NCBI GenBank assembly: GCA_900473175.1
Contig: UCKM01000004.1
Coordinates: 62,001 to 126,000 of the forward strand
Direction of reading: 5' to 3'
Length of the DNA stretch: 64,000 nt
From: Hyphomicrobiales bacterium
GTDB lineage: Bacteria; Pseudomonadota; Alphaproteobacteria; Rhizobiales; Rhizobiaceae
Shown here: piece after piece, positions 21,287-29,662 of the stretch
Layout of the letters: every line of letters starts with the position of its first letter
Numbering within the stretch: the stretch's first letter is position 1
Made by a program: the position numbers and the translations under genes
The notes under the pieces: generated by a model
Seen by the model: only the letters and a program-made list of their open reading frames with translations
Told to the model about the DNA's origin: nothing
Database searches by the model: none

Positions 21287-21726
21287 GATCCGTCTTTTTC
21301 CGCCTTTTGAACTCAGGCTGACAAGAATGCCATGTTATACACATGACTGCCACAAATACGCGACAGATCGCACCGCCGTGGGAGACGGTACGATGGGGCG
21401 AGGGTTAGCGCGTTAGCGCCATGCGCGCAAGTGCGACAATCGTTGCAGAAACCGCGTGATTTTGCGTCGGCCTCAGACATGGCTTGCAAAAAAACACCAG
21501 AATTCTGCGTTTTTGCCCGGTTTTTTCGACAAAACCGCCCTGAATTGCTTTTTAGAATGATATTAAGGTGCGCTGGACTTCGGATGACCATAGCACGCGA
21601 ATTTGCGACTGCGACATTCGGTCCTATAAACGATTTAAGGGCAGAAACGTCCATATTCTCGCCATGCATAATTGCGCCGGCTTTCTGGCTCAATTGCATA
21701 TGTTCCGACTCGTGAAAGCCAAGCGT
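21287..21726. other. Region upstream of the nuo operon
   Basis: This 440-base stretch lies between the end of the MFS gene and nuoA, both on the minus strand. It should hold the nuo promoter, but I see no convincing consensus. A GC-poor half around 21480-21600 contains A and T tracts. An imperfect hairpin (ATGCATAATTG paired with CAATTGCAT) lies near 21664-21700 and could end transcription of the MFS gene, although no T tract follows it. Open frames here look like chance. Confidence 0.5.
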
Positions 21727-22938
21727 TCAAATACCGGCAAGCGGCTCGAGGCTGAGGTTTTGCCCCTCTTCGGCCACTGCTCGTTGACGATGCGCCCTTC
21801 TATCCAACAGCAGCGACCACACCGCTACACCAAGACCGATCACGGCCAGAAACGACGCGACGAATGGCAGGTTCTGGTAGGACACCCCAATGGTTAGCGC
21901 CACCCCGCCAATCCACGCGCCAGCGGCGTTGCCGACATTGAACGCACTCTGATTGAGCGTGGCGGCGAGATTGGGCGCATCGCCTGCCGTTTCCACGACC
22001 CGCATTTGCAGCGGGGGTATGGCTATGAAGAAGATTACGCCCCACAGGAAAACACCTGGTACCGCGGCGATCTCGTTGGTGCTGATCTGGACGAAAACGA
22101 TGTAGACCACAGCCAGAGCAAGAAGCGATCCGATGACTGTTGGCATGAGTTTCCAATCGGCCAGCCTGCCTCCCATAATATTGCCGAGCGTTATTCCGGC
22201 GCCAAACAACAGGAGGACCCATGTAACGTTGGAGGCCGGAAGGCCGGTCACGTCAGTAAGTATGGGCTTGATGTACGTGAAGACGGCGAAGAGACTGCCT
22301 GACGCCAAGGCCGATATCAGCATCGCCAGCCAGACCTGGAGTTTACCGAGCACCCTCACCTCGTCGAGGATGCTGGCTGCTTTGTGTGACTGCTTCGCCG
22401 CCGGGACGAGCATTGCAATTGCAATGACCGCCGCAACGCCAATGAGTGCGACGGCGAAGAACGTCGATCGCCAGCCATAGACCTCACCGAGGGCTGTCCC
22501 GGCAGGAACGCCCAGAATGTTCGCAAGCGTCAGCCCGGCGAAAAGCAATGCGATTGCGCTGGCACGTTTGTGACGGGGCACCAGGTTTGCCGCAACCACC
22601 GAACCAATGCCGAAAAAAGCACCATGGCCAAATGCGGTGAATACCCGAGCCACCATCAGCATCCAGTAATTGGGTGCAATGGCGCAAAAGAGATTTCCGA
22701 TGACGAAAAGCATTGCAAGCCCGACAAGGACGGGTTTGCGCGGCATCGATGCCGTAGCAATGGCTATGATCGGGGCTCCGACGACGACTCCCAGCGCATA
22801 GCCAGTCACAAGGAGTCCGGCATTCGGGATTGAAACACCCAAATCCGCGGCGACCTCGGGCAGCAGCCCCATGATCACGAACTCGGTCGTACCGATGCAA
22901 AACGAGGCGATGGCGAGCGCTAGAATCGGTAATGGCAT
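21727..22938 (-). CDS. MFS transporter, drug/sugar efflux (DHA1, AraJ/YdhP-like)
   Basis: Inner-membrane secondary transporter with about twelve helices over 403 residues. The first block, LPILALAIASFCIGTTEFVIMGLLPEVA, is typical of the AraJ/YdhP/PbuE group of exporters, and the loop 2-3 region carries the short GAPIIAIATASMPRK motif. The gate after helix 5 reads ANILGVPAGTALGEVYGWR. The start at ATG 22938 is preferred; another ATG lies four codons upstream. Substrate unknown. It is divergent from the epimerase gene to its right. Confidence 0.88.
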   Translation of the reverse strand: MPLPILALAIASFCIGTTEFVIMGLLPEVAADLGVSIPNAGLLVTGYALGVVVGAPIIAIATASMPRKPVLVGLAMLFVIGNLFCAIAPNYWMLMVARVFTAFGHGAFFGIGSVVAANLVPRHKRASAIALLFAGLTLANILGVPAGTALGEVYGWRSTFFAVALIGVAAVIAIAMLVPAAKQSHKAASILDEVRVLGKLQVWLAMLISALASGSLFAVFTYIKPILTDVTGLPASNVTWVLLLFGAGITLGNIMGGRLADWKLMPTVIGSLLALAVVYIVFVQISTNEIAAVPGVFLWGVIFFIAIPPLQMRVVETAGDAPNLAATLNQSAFNVGNAAGAWIGGVALTIGVSYQNLPFVASFLAVIGLGVAVWSLLLDRRAHRQRAVAEEGQNLSLEPLAGI

Positions 22939-23290
22939 GGGAGGGGGCAACCGCGAGTCTGGAGAAAATCAGATGCTGCACACCGCTGCGTCCATGCACA
23001 AATGATCTTTGTGCAATGCAGCAATGCATTAACGCAACAACTCTTCCGTTCGGGCAATTGTCCTTCCGACGACGTCGCGGGAGAGGCCTCACGAAACGCT
23101 TGCAGTGCCGGTTCGAGAGGCGGATAATTACTTGCTGGCGACAGCGAAAAGCGGCTGCTTTCCGTCGGATCGCACCGAACCAATGAAGAAAGACAATGTC
23201 TGACGCCCCCTAATCTGTCCTGAAGCACGGGCAGTACCGGTTGAGCATTTCACCTCGCTTGGGACCGGCACGGCAGCCTCCATCGTCCTC
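22939..23290. other. Intergenic region between divergent MFS and epimerase genes
   Basis: About 350 bases with no gene I can support. It must contain promoters for both neighbours, but I see no clear elements. The last 90 bases are in frame with the epimerase gene and code for a plausible first beta strand (IVLV) without any normal start codon. Confidence 0.5.
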
Positions 23291-24262
23291 GTGACAGGGG
23301 CTTCCGGATTCATAGGCCGCGAACTCGTTGCGCAGCTAAACCAGGCCGGATATCGCGTAATCATCGCTACCCGAGACCCGGAGCGCTTGGGCAGTGGAAC
23401 GGACTGCGTCTGTCTTCCTTCCCCAGACGAGCCAGTCGCGGCTTTCGAGCGGATGCTCGGCGTCGTTGACCACGTGGTACATTTGGCAGCGATTCATAAC
23501 CCTCGTTCCGTTGTGTCCGCTAGCACCTATCATAAGGTAAATTGCATCTTGGCGGCCAAGCTGGCGCGGGCTGCTCATCAGGTCATATCGGGCAAATTCG
23601 TCTTCGTATCGACTATACGCGCGCAGTGCGGGAGCACTCACGAAGGCGTCGTGGTGGAGAGCGATTTGCCGCAACCGACAGATGATTACGGGCGGGCCAA
23701 GCTCGCAGCAGAGGTTGAGATTGCCGCGTCAATAACCCGTGGAAACTATACAATCCTGCGGCCCGTTGTCGTCTATGGTCCTGGCATGGGAGGCAATCTC
23801 TCGACACTCATGAGACTTGCAGCGGTGCCCTTCCTACCGCTGCCCCTGATGTCATTCGAGGGCAGGCGTTCCCTGCTCGACCGGGCGGCTCTCTGCCGGG
23901 CGATCATCCACAGCCTACGGCGAAACGAGACCGATGGCGGTACATTCATCGTATCGGACAGCGTACCGCTAACAGTTGCGGAAATAGTCGCCGCAATGCG
24001 CCGTGGGTTGGGTCGAAATCCCAACCTTTTTTCCTGTCCGTCCTGGTTTCTGGATATAGCGGCCGGAATGACTGGACAGGCGGATCGCCGGAAACGATTG
24101 AAGAGCGATCTCATTGCCAGTTCGGCAAAATTGCAGGCCACCGGCTGGGAGGCCGTTGGCGATCCTGGGCGGCGAATTGAAGGGGTTTGCGCCGAGTTGA
24201 TATCTAACCAAAGCGTGCGGGAAAATCTCATGGTGGGTGCGGTTATAATTGCCTCGTTTTGA
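23291..24262 (+). CDS. NAD-dependent epimerase/dehydratase (extended SDR)
   Basis: A 323-residue nucleotide-sugar-type short-chain dehydrogenase. The Rossmann glycine motif TGASGFIG is at residues 2-9, followed by VVDHVVHLAA near 55-65, the active-site Tyr and Lys in DDYGRAKLAAE (about 136-146), and LRPVVVYGPGM. It belongs with UDP-hexose 4-epimerase-like proteins of polysaccharide synthesis, but substrate and reaction cannot be told. The start is a GTG just at the glycine loop, with no good ribosome binding site. The preceding in-frame codons encode IVLV, the expected first beta strand, so the true N-terminus may be lost or shifted. Confidence 0.75.
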   Translation: MTGASGFIGRELVAQLNQAGYRVIIATRDPERLGSGTDCVCLPSPDEPVAAFERMLGVVDHVVHLAAIHNPRSVVSASTYHKVNCILAAKLARAAHQVISGKFVFVSTIRAQCGSTHEGVVVESDLPQPTDDYGRAKLAAEVEIAASITRGNYTILRPVVVYGPGMGGNLSTLMRLAAVPFLPLPLMSFEGRRSLLDRAALCRAIIHSLRRNETDGGTFIVSDSVPLTVAEIVAAMRRGLGRNPNLFSCPSWFLDIAAGMTGQADRRKRLKSDLIASSAKLQATGWEAVGDPGRRIEGVCAELISNQSVRENLMVGAVIIASF

Positions 24263-24284
24263 ACCAGCCCAACCGCGCAATAGC

Positions 24285-24632
24285 TCACTTCCGAATGCGG
24301 CTGCTGGCAAGCGTGTCGTCTTCTGCCGAGAAAGCGGCAGCGTTGACCTTGTCCTTGGCGGACCGGTGTGTCGCTGACGCCTGTGTTTTCTCTTCTACGA
24401 AGACGTCAATTTCCTTCGCGGCTTCGACGAAGGCAAGACGCGCTTCGCTCGCTGCCGCCTCTCCCTCAAGAGCCTTGGCGCAGACCTCCTTCGCGGTTGA
24501 ATGCATTGGCCCGCACTCCTTCGCCCAATAGTGCTCCAGCAATTCAGAGGCCTGCCGCACAGATGAGACATTCAACACCGTGCCGGAGCGTGGTGACTTG
24601 ATCATGACATGTTCAAATGATTGTTCGCGCAT
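24285..24632 (-). CDS. DUF982 domain protein
   Basis: A small soluble protein of about 115 residues with the DUF982 pattern. After an Arg/Ser-rich N-terminus it has ASELLEHYWAKECGP (conserved Trp) and then CAKALEGEAAASEARLAFVEAAKEIDVFVEE. DUF982 proteins are abundant in rhizobia and have no known function. The ATG at 24632 is chosen because it begins MREQSFEHVMIKSPRSG, close to the usual family start; an ATG at 24605 or a longer frame to 24719 are alternatives. It is convergent with the epimerase gene. Confidence 0.75.
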   Translation of the reverse strand: MREQSFEHVMIKSPRSGTVLNVSSVRQASELLEHYWAKECGPMHSTAKEVCAKALEGEAAASEARLAFVEAAKEIDVFVEEKTQASATHRSAKDKVNAAAFSAEDDTLASSRIRK

Positions 24633-24899
24633 GTTCAGGAATGCAGACGTGGCAAAATGGTTCCCGGGGCAATCAACCAATTGCAGGCCCAAGGTGGCAG
24701 GACTTGCGTTCGAGCACAACCAACCATCTAAATTTGCGTGGATTGTGAACCAATTGGCACGAAATGCGTTTGACTAAAGCGCCGTGCGGCGTGAAAATTC
24801 TGCGAGTCGGACGTATCGTCACATCCAGCAATGAGGCTTGTAAGATCGTTGGGAATGTTGGTATTGGCCTGGCTCCATTCAACGAGGACTTTTGCAGCG

Positions 24900-25001
24900 A
24901 TGAACAGTCACTATGCTCTTATCCTGGCAATGCTCACCGCAATAGCCTGGACCGGAACGCTGGTTTACCTGGTCAAACGTTGGAGTCACGGCAGAAAGTG
25001 A
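24900..25001 (+). CDS. Possible 33-residue membrane peptide
   Basis: The frame reads MNSHYALILAMLTAIAWTGT then LVYLVKRWSHGRK, one hydrophobic helix followed by a basic tail, a typical build for an inner-membrane micro-protein. A GAGGA sequence lies about eleven bases upstream, rather far. A strong terminator on the same strand follows 90 bases later, which supports a transcript ending there. No family recognised. Confidence 0.35.
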   Translation: MNSHYALILAMLTAIAWTGTLVYLVKRWSHGRK

Positions 25002-25090
25002 AGCCCGTTGCGGTCAATCTGACCGGAATGTGATTTGACAGACTACATCAAAGGGATCAGGCTGGGTCTAAGCCCTCCCCCGGCCCATGG

Positions 25091-25146
25091 GAGGCTCGAC
25101 AGGTTGCCATCGGCATGAGTGGCATCCCGTCGAGCCTCATTTTTTT
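25091..25146 (+). terminator. Rho-independent terminator
   Basis: GAGGCTCGAC at 25091-25100 pairs perfectly with GTCGAGCCTC at 25129-25138, with a further TGCCA/TGGCA pair inside the loop. Seven T residues follow at 25140-25146. It acts rightwards and would end the transcript of the small frame at 24900. It also separates that transcript from the leftward cyclase gene. Confidence 0.8.
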
Positions 25147-25180
25147 GAGTCGGGCCGTCAACCACGTTGAATTGACGCAA

Positions 25181-27499
25181 TCATCGTCTCGGCGTTGTCT
25201 CCATGGGATAACCAGCATCAATCCACCCGGGAAAGCCTTCCGCGAAGTAAAAAACCTGGTTGTAGCCCCAGGCGAGCGCCTTGGCCGACGCGAAAGCAGC
25301 GTCGACGCAATATTTTCCCTGGCAGGCAAAAATCACCTTATCGTCTCTGCCCGCAACTTGTGAAAGCGTGTCGCTTGAAAGCGCGCTCGCAGCCGGCAGA
25401 CTGACGGCTCCGGGTACATGCGAGCGATTGAATGTCACGGTGCTACGAACATCGATGAGTTTGGCGCCATCGTCGTAGAGCCGTTTGACCGACATGGTTG
25501 CGACCTTCGCCGCACCGTTGACGGTGTACTCGCCGTTGATCCTGCTGACCGGCCTCGCGTAGGTATCATAGGGGATATCTGTTCCCGCACCTTCTGGCAC
25601 TCCGGCCTTGCGCAGTCCCTCAAGCAGCCGGTCACGATAAAGCGGGTTATAATCGAACATGTCGTCGTACCAACGCCATGCCACGGCCTGAACGCTTAGA
25701 GGTGCCCGCCCCGCGCGCACCGCAATGCCATTGAATTTGGCAATATTGAGCTGAACGCCGCTCGTGCGGTTGAGATGGCCCAATCCCGACGCCAATGTCA
25801 CATAGTCATCGGCCACGTCCCATTGCAAGGCGGTCAGGAATCTGAGCGTCTCGACTGCGTTTTCATAGCGCTCCTGGTGAAATTGGGCGATCGCCAATGT
25901 CCTTAAGTAATCCGGCGGATACTTCGGATCGAGCCGCATCGCCAGGCGAACCTCCTGTTCCGCCTCCGCGGCTCGCCCTGTAGCGTTAAGATATTTGGCT
26001 TTGCGGATGTGATTTTCCGGCTCGTTCGGATCCAGCGACAAGGCACGGTCAATTTCTATGAGGGCCTGGTTGTAGCGGCCGTGTGCTGCCAGTACCTCCG
26101 AGGAGATCGAGTAAGCGAGCGGGCATTGAGAGAGCATCGCCATGGGCAGACTTTGGTCAACACGTTGCAGCGCATTGCGAAATGCCAGATTGCCCGTATC
26201 CCAACAGGAAAGTGCTACTTGCCAGTTTGCGGCGGCCAGTGCCGCATGGGCGCGGCTATAATAGGGGTCCAGACTGACGGTCTTGTCAAAAAGCGTAATT
26301 GCTTTCAGCATATCGCTATCGGTATTGCGGCGAAGACGCCCCCAACCCTGAAGCAAGGCATCGTAGGCCTCGGGTGAGGTCTCCGCCAGCTGGGGCTCGG
26401 CTGCCTGCGTGGCCACATAGTCGACCGGTAGCGTCGTTACGATTTCTCCGATGATTTTTCGCTGTAGTGCAAAAATATTGGCGTTGACCCCGTCGAAGTG
26501 CTTGTCCCACAACGTGTGATTGCCAATGGCGTCAATAAGCTGCGCCTCAATGCGTAGCTGGTCGCCATCACGCCGCAGATTTCCCTCAAGTACATAGCGG
26601 ACGCCCAGATCTTCAGCTACCTCCTGCACCTTCGTGGGTATGCCTTTGTAAGTGAATGCAGAATGTCGGGCGATGACGAAAATGCCCGGCACCTTGGAAA
26701 GTTCTGTGATAACATCCTCGGTTATTCCGTCGGCAAAATAGGATTGTTCAGGGCCGGCGCTGAAATCTTCGATTGGCAGCACCGCGATCGACGGTTTGTC
26801 GGGAAGCGGAAACTTCATGCGGGCAATCATCGCTGTTTCCGCACTTGTCTCGCGCGGCCAGAACCAAAACGCCGATCCGATAGATACCGCGGCAATCAGA
26901 AAAATGGCCGCGACAATACCCCACCTGCGCCATCGCCCGATTTTAGTCTCGCTGATGCTGCCAAGGGAGCCCTCGAATTTTACCCGATAGGCGCGGACCG
27001 GTCGCGTGATGTTCTTGACGTGCCGCTCGCCGACAAATTCCAACGGAAGCTCGAATTTACCCGGCAGCTGGTCGTAAGCGGTGCCGGAGACGAAGAGCCC
27101 TCCGGAATCGCAAAGTTGTTCAAGGCGCGCGGCAACGTTCACGCCGTCGCCCAGGAGATCATCCCCCTCAACGACAACATCACCGAGATTGACCCCCATG
27201 CGAAAGATGATGCGCCTCTCCGGCGGCACAGTGGCCTGGTGCGCTGCAAACCCTTTTTGAAGGGCAACGGCACAGGTGACGGCATCTACCACGGACCCAA
27301 ATTCCATGATCGCACCGTCGCCCATGAGTTTCACGATCCGTCCATGGTATTCTGCCAGCAGGGGATTGGTGACGTTGGACCGTAGTGCTTTCATTGCCGC
27401 GAGCGTACCGGCCTCGTCAGCTTCGATAAGTCTCGAATAGCCCACAATGTCGGCGGCTAGAATTGCAACGAGCCGCCGCTCGGCATGATCCGCTCCCAT
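25181..27499 (-). CDS. Class III adenylate/guanylate cyclase with TPR repeats and a C-terminal rhodanese domain
   Basis: A 772-residue multidomain signalling protein. Residues 8-175 are a class III cyclase catalytic domain with metal-binding Asp17 (AADIVGYSRL) and Asp61 (MGDGAIMEF) and the transition-state residues Asn121 and Arg125 (GDGVNVAARLEQL), so it looks active. One membrane helix lies at about 193-214. Then comes the FlgO/TolB-like region (IAVLPIEDFSAGPEQSYFADGITEDVITELSKV), several TPR-like repeats from about 390 to 590, and a rhodanese-like domain from about 645 to the end with IDVRSTVTFNRSHVPGAVSLP and Cys726. Cyclase-TM-TPR proteins are common in rhizobia; the rhodanese end is not part of that usual layout. 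Confidence 0.9.
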   Translation of the reverse strand: MGADHAERRLVAILAADIVGYSRLIEADEAGTLAAMKALRSNVTNPLLAEYHGRIVKLMGDGAIMEFGSVVDAVTCAVALQKGFAAHQATVPPERRIIFRMGVNLGDVVVEGDDLLGDGVNVAARLEQLCDSGGLFVSGTAYDQLPGKFELPLEFVGERHVKNITRPVRAYRVKFEGSLGSISETKIGRWRRWGIVAAIFLIAAVSIGSAFWFWPRETSAETAMIARMKFPLPDKPSIAVLPIEDFSAGPEQSYFADGITEDVITELSKVPGIFVIARHSAFTYKGIPTKVQEVAEDLGVRYVLEGNLRRDGDQLRIEAQLIDAIGNHTLWDKHFDGVNANIFALQRKIIGEIVTTLPVDYVATQAAEPQLAETSPEAYDALLQGWGRLRRNTDSDMLKAITLFDKTVSLDPYYSRAHAALAAANWQVALSCWDTGNLAFRNALQRVDQSLPMAMLSQCPLAYSISSEVLAAHGRYNQALIEIDRALSLDPNEPENHIRKAKYLNATGRAAEAEQEVRLAMRLDPKYPPDYLRTLAIAQFHQERYENAVETLRFLTALQWDVADDYVTLASGLGHLNRTSGVQLNIAKFNGIAVRAGRAPLSVQAVAWRWYDDMFDYNPLYRDRLLEGLRKAGVPEGAGTDIPYDTYARPVSRINGEYTVNGAAKVATMSVKRLYDDGAKLIDVRSTVTFNRSHVPGAVSLPAASALSSDTLSQVAGRDDKVIFACQGKYCVDAAFASAKALAWGYNQVFYFAEGFPGWIDAGYPMETTPRR

Positions 27500-27698
27500 G
27501 GCACCCCCTCCAACGAAGCCTCGCTATGGGTCCTCCGGTTAACGCGAACACCGTCTTCCGGGTATCGGCAATTCTACTCTTGTTTCGGCTCCTTCGCGAG
27601 TACGGGCCCATGGATGTGCGATCAAACGCCATCTGTGCAGGTGCGAGGAAAGATTGAAGCGAAAGGGTAAAAAAATGCAGTGCGCTAGCGCGACGCGC

Positions 27699-28685
27699 CT
27701 ATTTCCGGTCGATCTCGCCTCGCCCGTAGCCGAGCAGCATTACGAGAATGACGACGCCATAAATGATTTGCCGGCCTGCTTCCGGCATCTGCATCACCGC
27801 AAGGATTGACTGCAGCAGGGTGATCAGGACAACGCCCGCGATCGTGCCGAGGTAGTTGCCACGCCCGCCAAGGATATTGGTTCCGCCCAGAACGACGGCG
27901 GCGATAGCGGGAAGCAGGTACGGATCGCCCATCGCCTGATAGGCCTTTGTGGAATAGCCCGCCAGAAGAACCCCGGCAAAAGCGGCAGCGGCTCCGGAGA
28001 GAACGAAGCACAAAATGATCACCGCATTTGTGTTGACGCCAGACAGATAGGCCGCGGTCTCGCGATTGCCGACGGCATAGACACGGCGGCCAAATGCGGT
28101 TCGGGTCAAGAGATAGGTGATGAAACCGCCGACGATGATCCAGATGAAAAGCGCATTTGGAACACCGAAAATTGGCCTGCCCACGGCCAGGAAATGCATG
28201 GCGTCAGTGGCATGATCCTGCGGGGCAAATCCACCAGTGTGCAGCACCATTAATCCCTGCACCACAGCATTCATACCCAGGGTGAAGATCATTGAGGGTA
28301 GCCGGAGATAGGCGACGCCCAGTCCGTTGAGAAACCCGACGAATGCTCCGCAAAGCACACCGACCGGAATCGCGATTGCGCTGCCGATCTCGCCGTACCA
28401 GCCTGCAACAGCCGTTGCCATCATCGCGCCGAGCGTCACCGTCCATGGAATGGACAAGTCGATATGCCCGATCAGGATGACCATCATCGCGCCGGAGGCA
28501 ATGATGCCGAGAAACGCACTTATCTGCAGTTGCTGCAGCAGGTATTCCGGCGAAAGGAATTCTCTTGAATAGAGCGCGCCGCCGAGCAGCATCAGAACGA
28601 TACAGCCGAACGCGATGAGGACCGACCTGTCGAGAGCAAAACGCAGGACCGGCAGCGTACCTGCCTGGAGCTTGGGATCGTTCAT
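27699..28685 (-). CDS. Sugar ABC transporter permease (RbsC-like), second permease
   Basis: Inner-membrane permease of a carbohydrate-uptake-2 type importer. The 328 residues form about ten helices, with the coupling segment AIAAVVLGGTNILGGRGNYLGTI around 265-287 that docks on the ATPase. The first codons overlap the stop of the preceding permease (28682-28685). It ends the operon. The presence of two permeases suggests a heterodimeric channel, as in autoinducer-2 or several pentose and polyol importers. Confidence 0.9.
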   Translation of the reverse strand: MNDPKLQAGTLPVLRFALDRSVLIAFGCIVLMLLGGALYSREFLSPEYLLQQLQISAFLGIIASGAMMVILIGHIDLSIPWTVTLGAMMATAVAGWYGEIGSAIAIPVGVLCGAFVGFLNGLGVAYLRLPSMIFTLGMNAVVQGLMVLHTGGFAPQDHATDAMHFLAVGRPIFGVPNALFIWIIVGGFITYLLTRTAFGRRVYAVGNRETAAYLSGVNTNAVIILCFVLSGAAAAFAGVLLAGYSTKAYQAMGDPYLLPAIAAVVLGGTNILGGRGNYLGTIAGVVLITLLQSILAVMQMPEAGRQIIYGVVILVMLLGYGRGEIDRK

Positions 28686-29662
28686 GCAAAGAGCTCCAGG
28701 CGATTGCGGATGCGCAGGATGCGGACCGCGCCGAGACTGACGGCAGCAAGCAGGACAATACCCTGGAACAGCGGCTGCCAGAGCGGATCAAGATTGAAGA
28801 CAAACAGCAAATCCTCAATCGTACGCAGTACAAAGGCCCCGAAAATCGATCCAATGGCAGAGCCCCAGCCACCGAAGAGCGACGTTCCCCCGATTACCAC
28901 TGCCGCGATGGAGTTGAGCGTATAATTGCCGGCAATTGGAGACGAGGCTTCGCCCGAATAGGTGTTGAACGTCAGCATCAGCCCGCCTAGCGCGGCAAGC
29001 AGGCCAGCCAGAGTATAGGCAAGCAGTTTGGCACGCTGGACGGGAACGCCGGACATATAGGCCGCCTGTTCGTTCGACCCTACGGCATAGGCGGCACGCC
29101 CAAGAACGGAATTGCGGTAGGGCAACCACACGAACACCACCACCGCGAGAAGGATGGCCAGGGACGTAGGGAAGACGCCAAACAGCTGACCGGTGGCGAA
29201 GTCAGCGATATCGGACTGGACATCGCCGCCGGGACCCGGGCGAATGAAAAGTGCAGTGCCGTAGTAGATGGCACCGGTTGCGAGCGTCGTTATGATAGGT
29301 TGAAGCCGGCCCCAGACAACGATGGCGCCATTCAGCAACCCGGCCAGTGCGCCCACACCCAACACGGCGACGATCCCGAGAAATCCCTCGCCTATCGTGC
29401 CGACGACAATTGCCGACGCCAGGCAGTTGGCAAGGATGAACACCATACCCACGGACAGATCGAGCCCACGCGTCAATACCGGCAGCGTTTGCGCCATCGC
29501 AACAAGGGCGAGGAGCACAGCCTTGTTTGCGGCAGTGGCTGCGACGGCGGCGGTCAGTCCAACCGGATGATTGGACGTGTAAATCGTGAACATCACGACG
29601 AAAAGGGCGATCGCACCAAGCAGACCGCCATTGTGCGCGATGCGATGACCAAAAGTGCTCAC
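28682..29662 (-). CDS. Sugar ABC transporter permease (RbsC-like), first permease
   Basis: A 326-residue permease of the same family as its neighbour. The docking segment reads NSIAAVVIGGTSLFGGWGSAIGSIFGAF, and LTRGLDLSVGMVFILANCLA is the usual early helix block. It overlaps the ATPase gene upstream and the second permease gene downstream by four bases each, indicating translational coupling. Confidence 0.9.
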   Translation of the reverse strand: MSTFGHRIAHNGGLLGAIALFVVMFTIYTSNHPVGLTAAVAATAANKAVLLALVAMAQTLPVLTRGLDLSVGMVFILANCLASAIVVGTIGEGFLGIVAVLGVGALAGLLNGAIVVWGRLQPIITTLATGAIYYGTALFIRPGPGGDVQSDIADFATGQLFGVFPTSLAILLAVVVFVWLPYRNSVLGRAAYAVGSNEQAAYMSGVPVQRAKLLAYTLAGLLAALGGLMLTFNTYSGEASSPIAGNYTLNSIAAVVIGGTSLFGGWGSAIGSIFGAFVLRTIEDLLFVFNLDPLWQPLFQGIVLLAAVSLGAVRILRIRNRLELFA

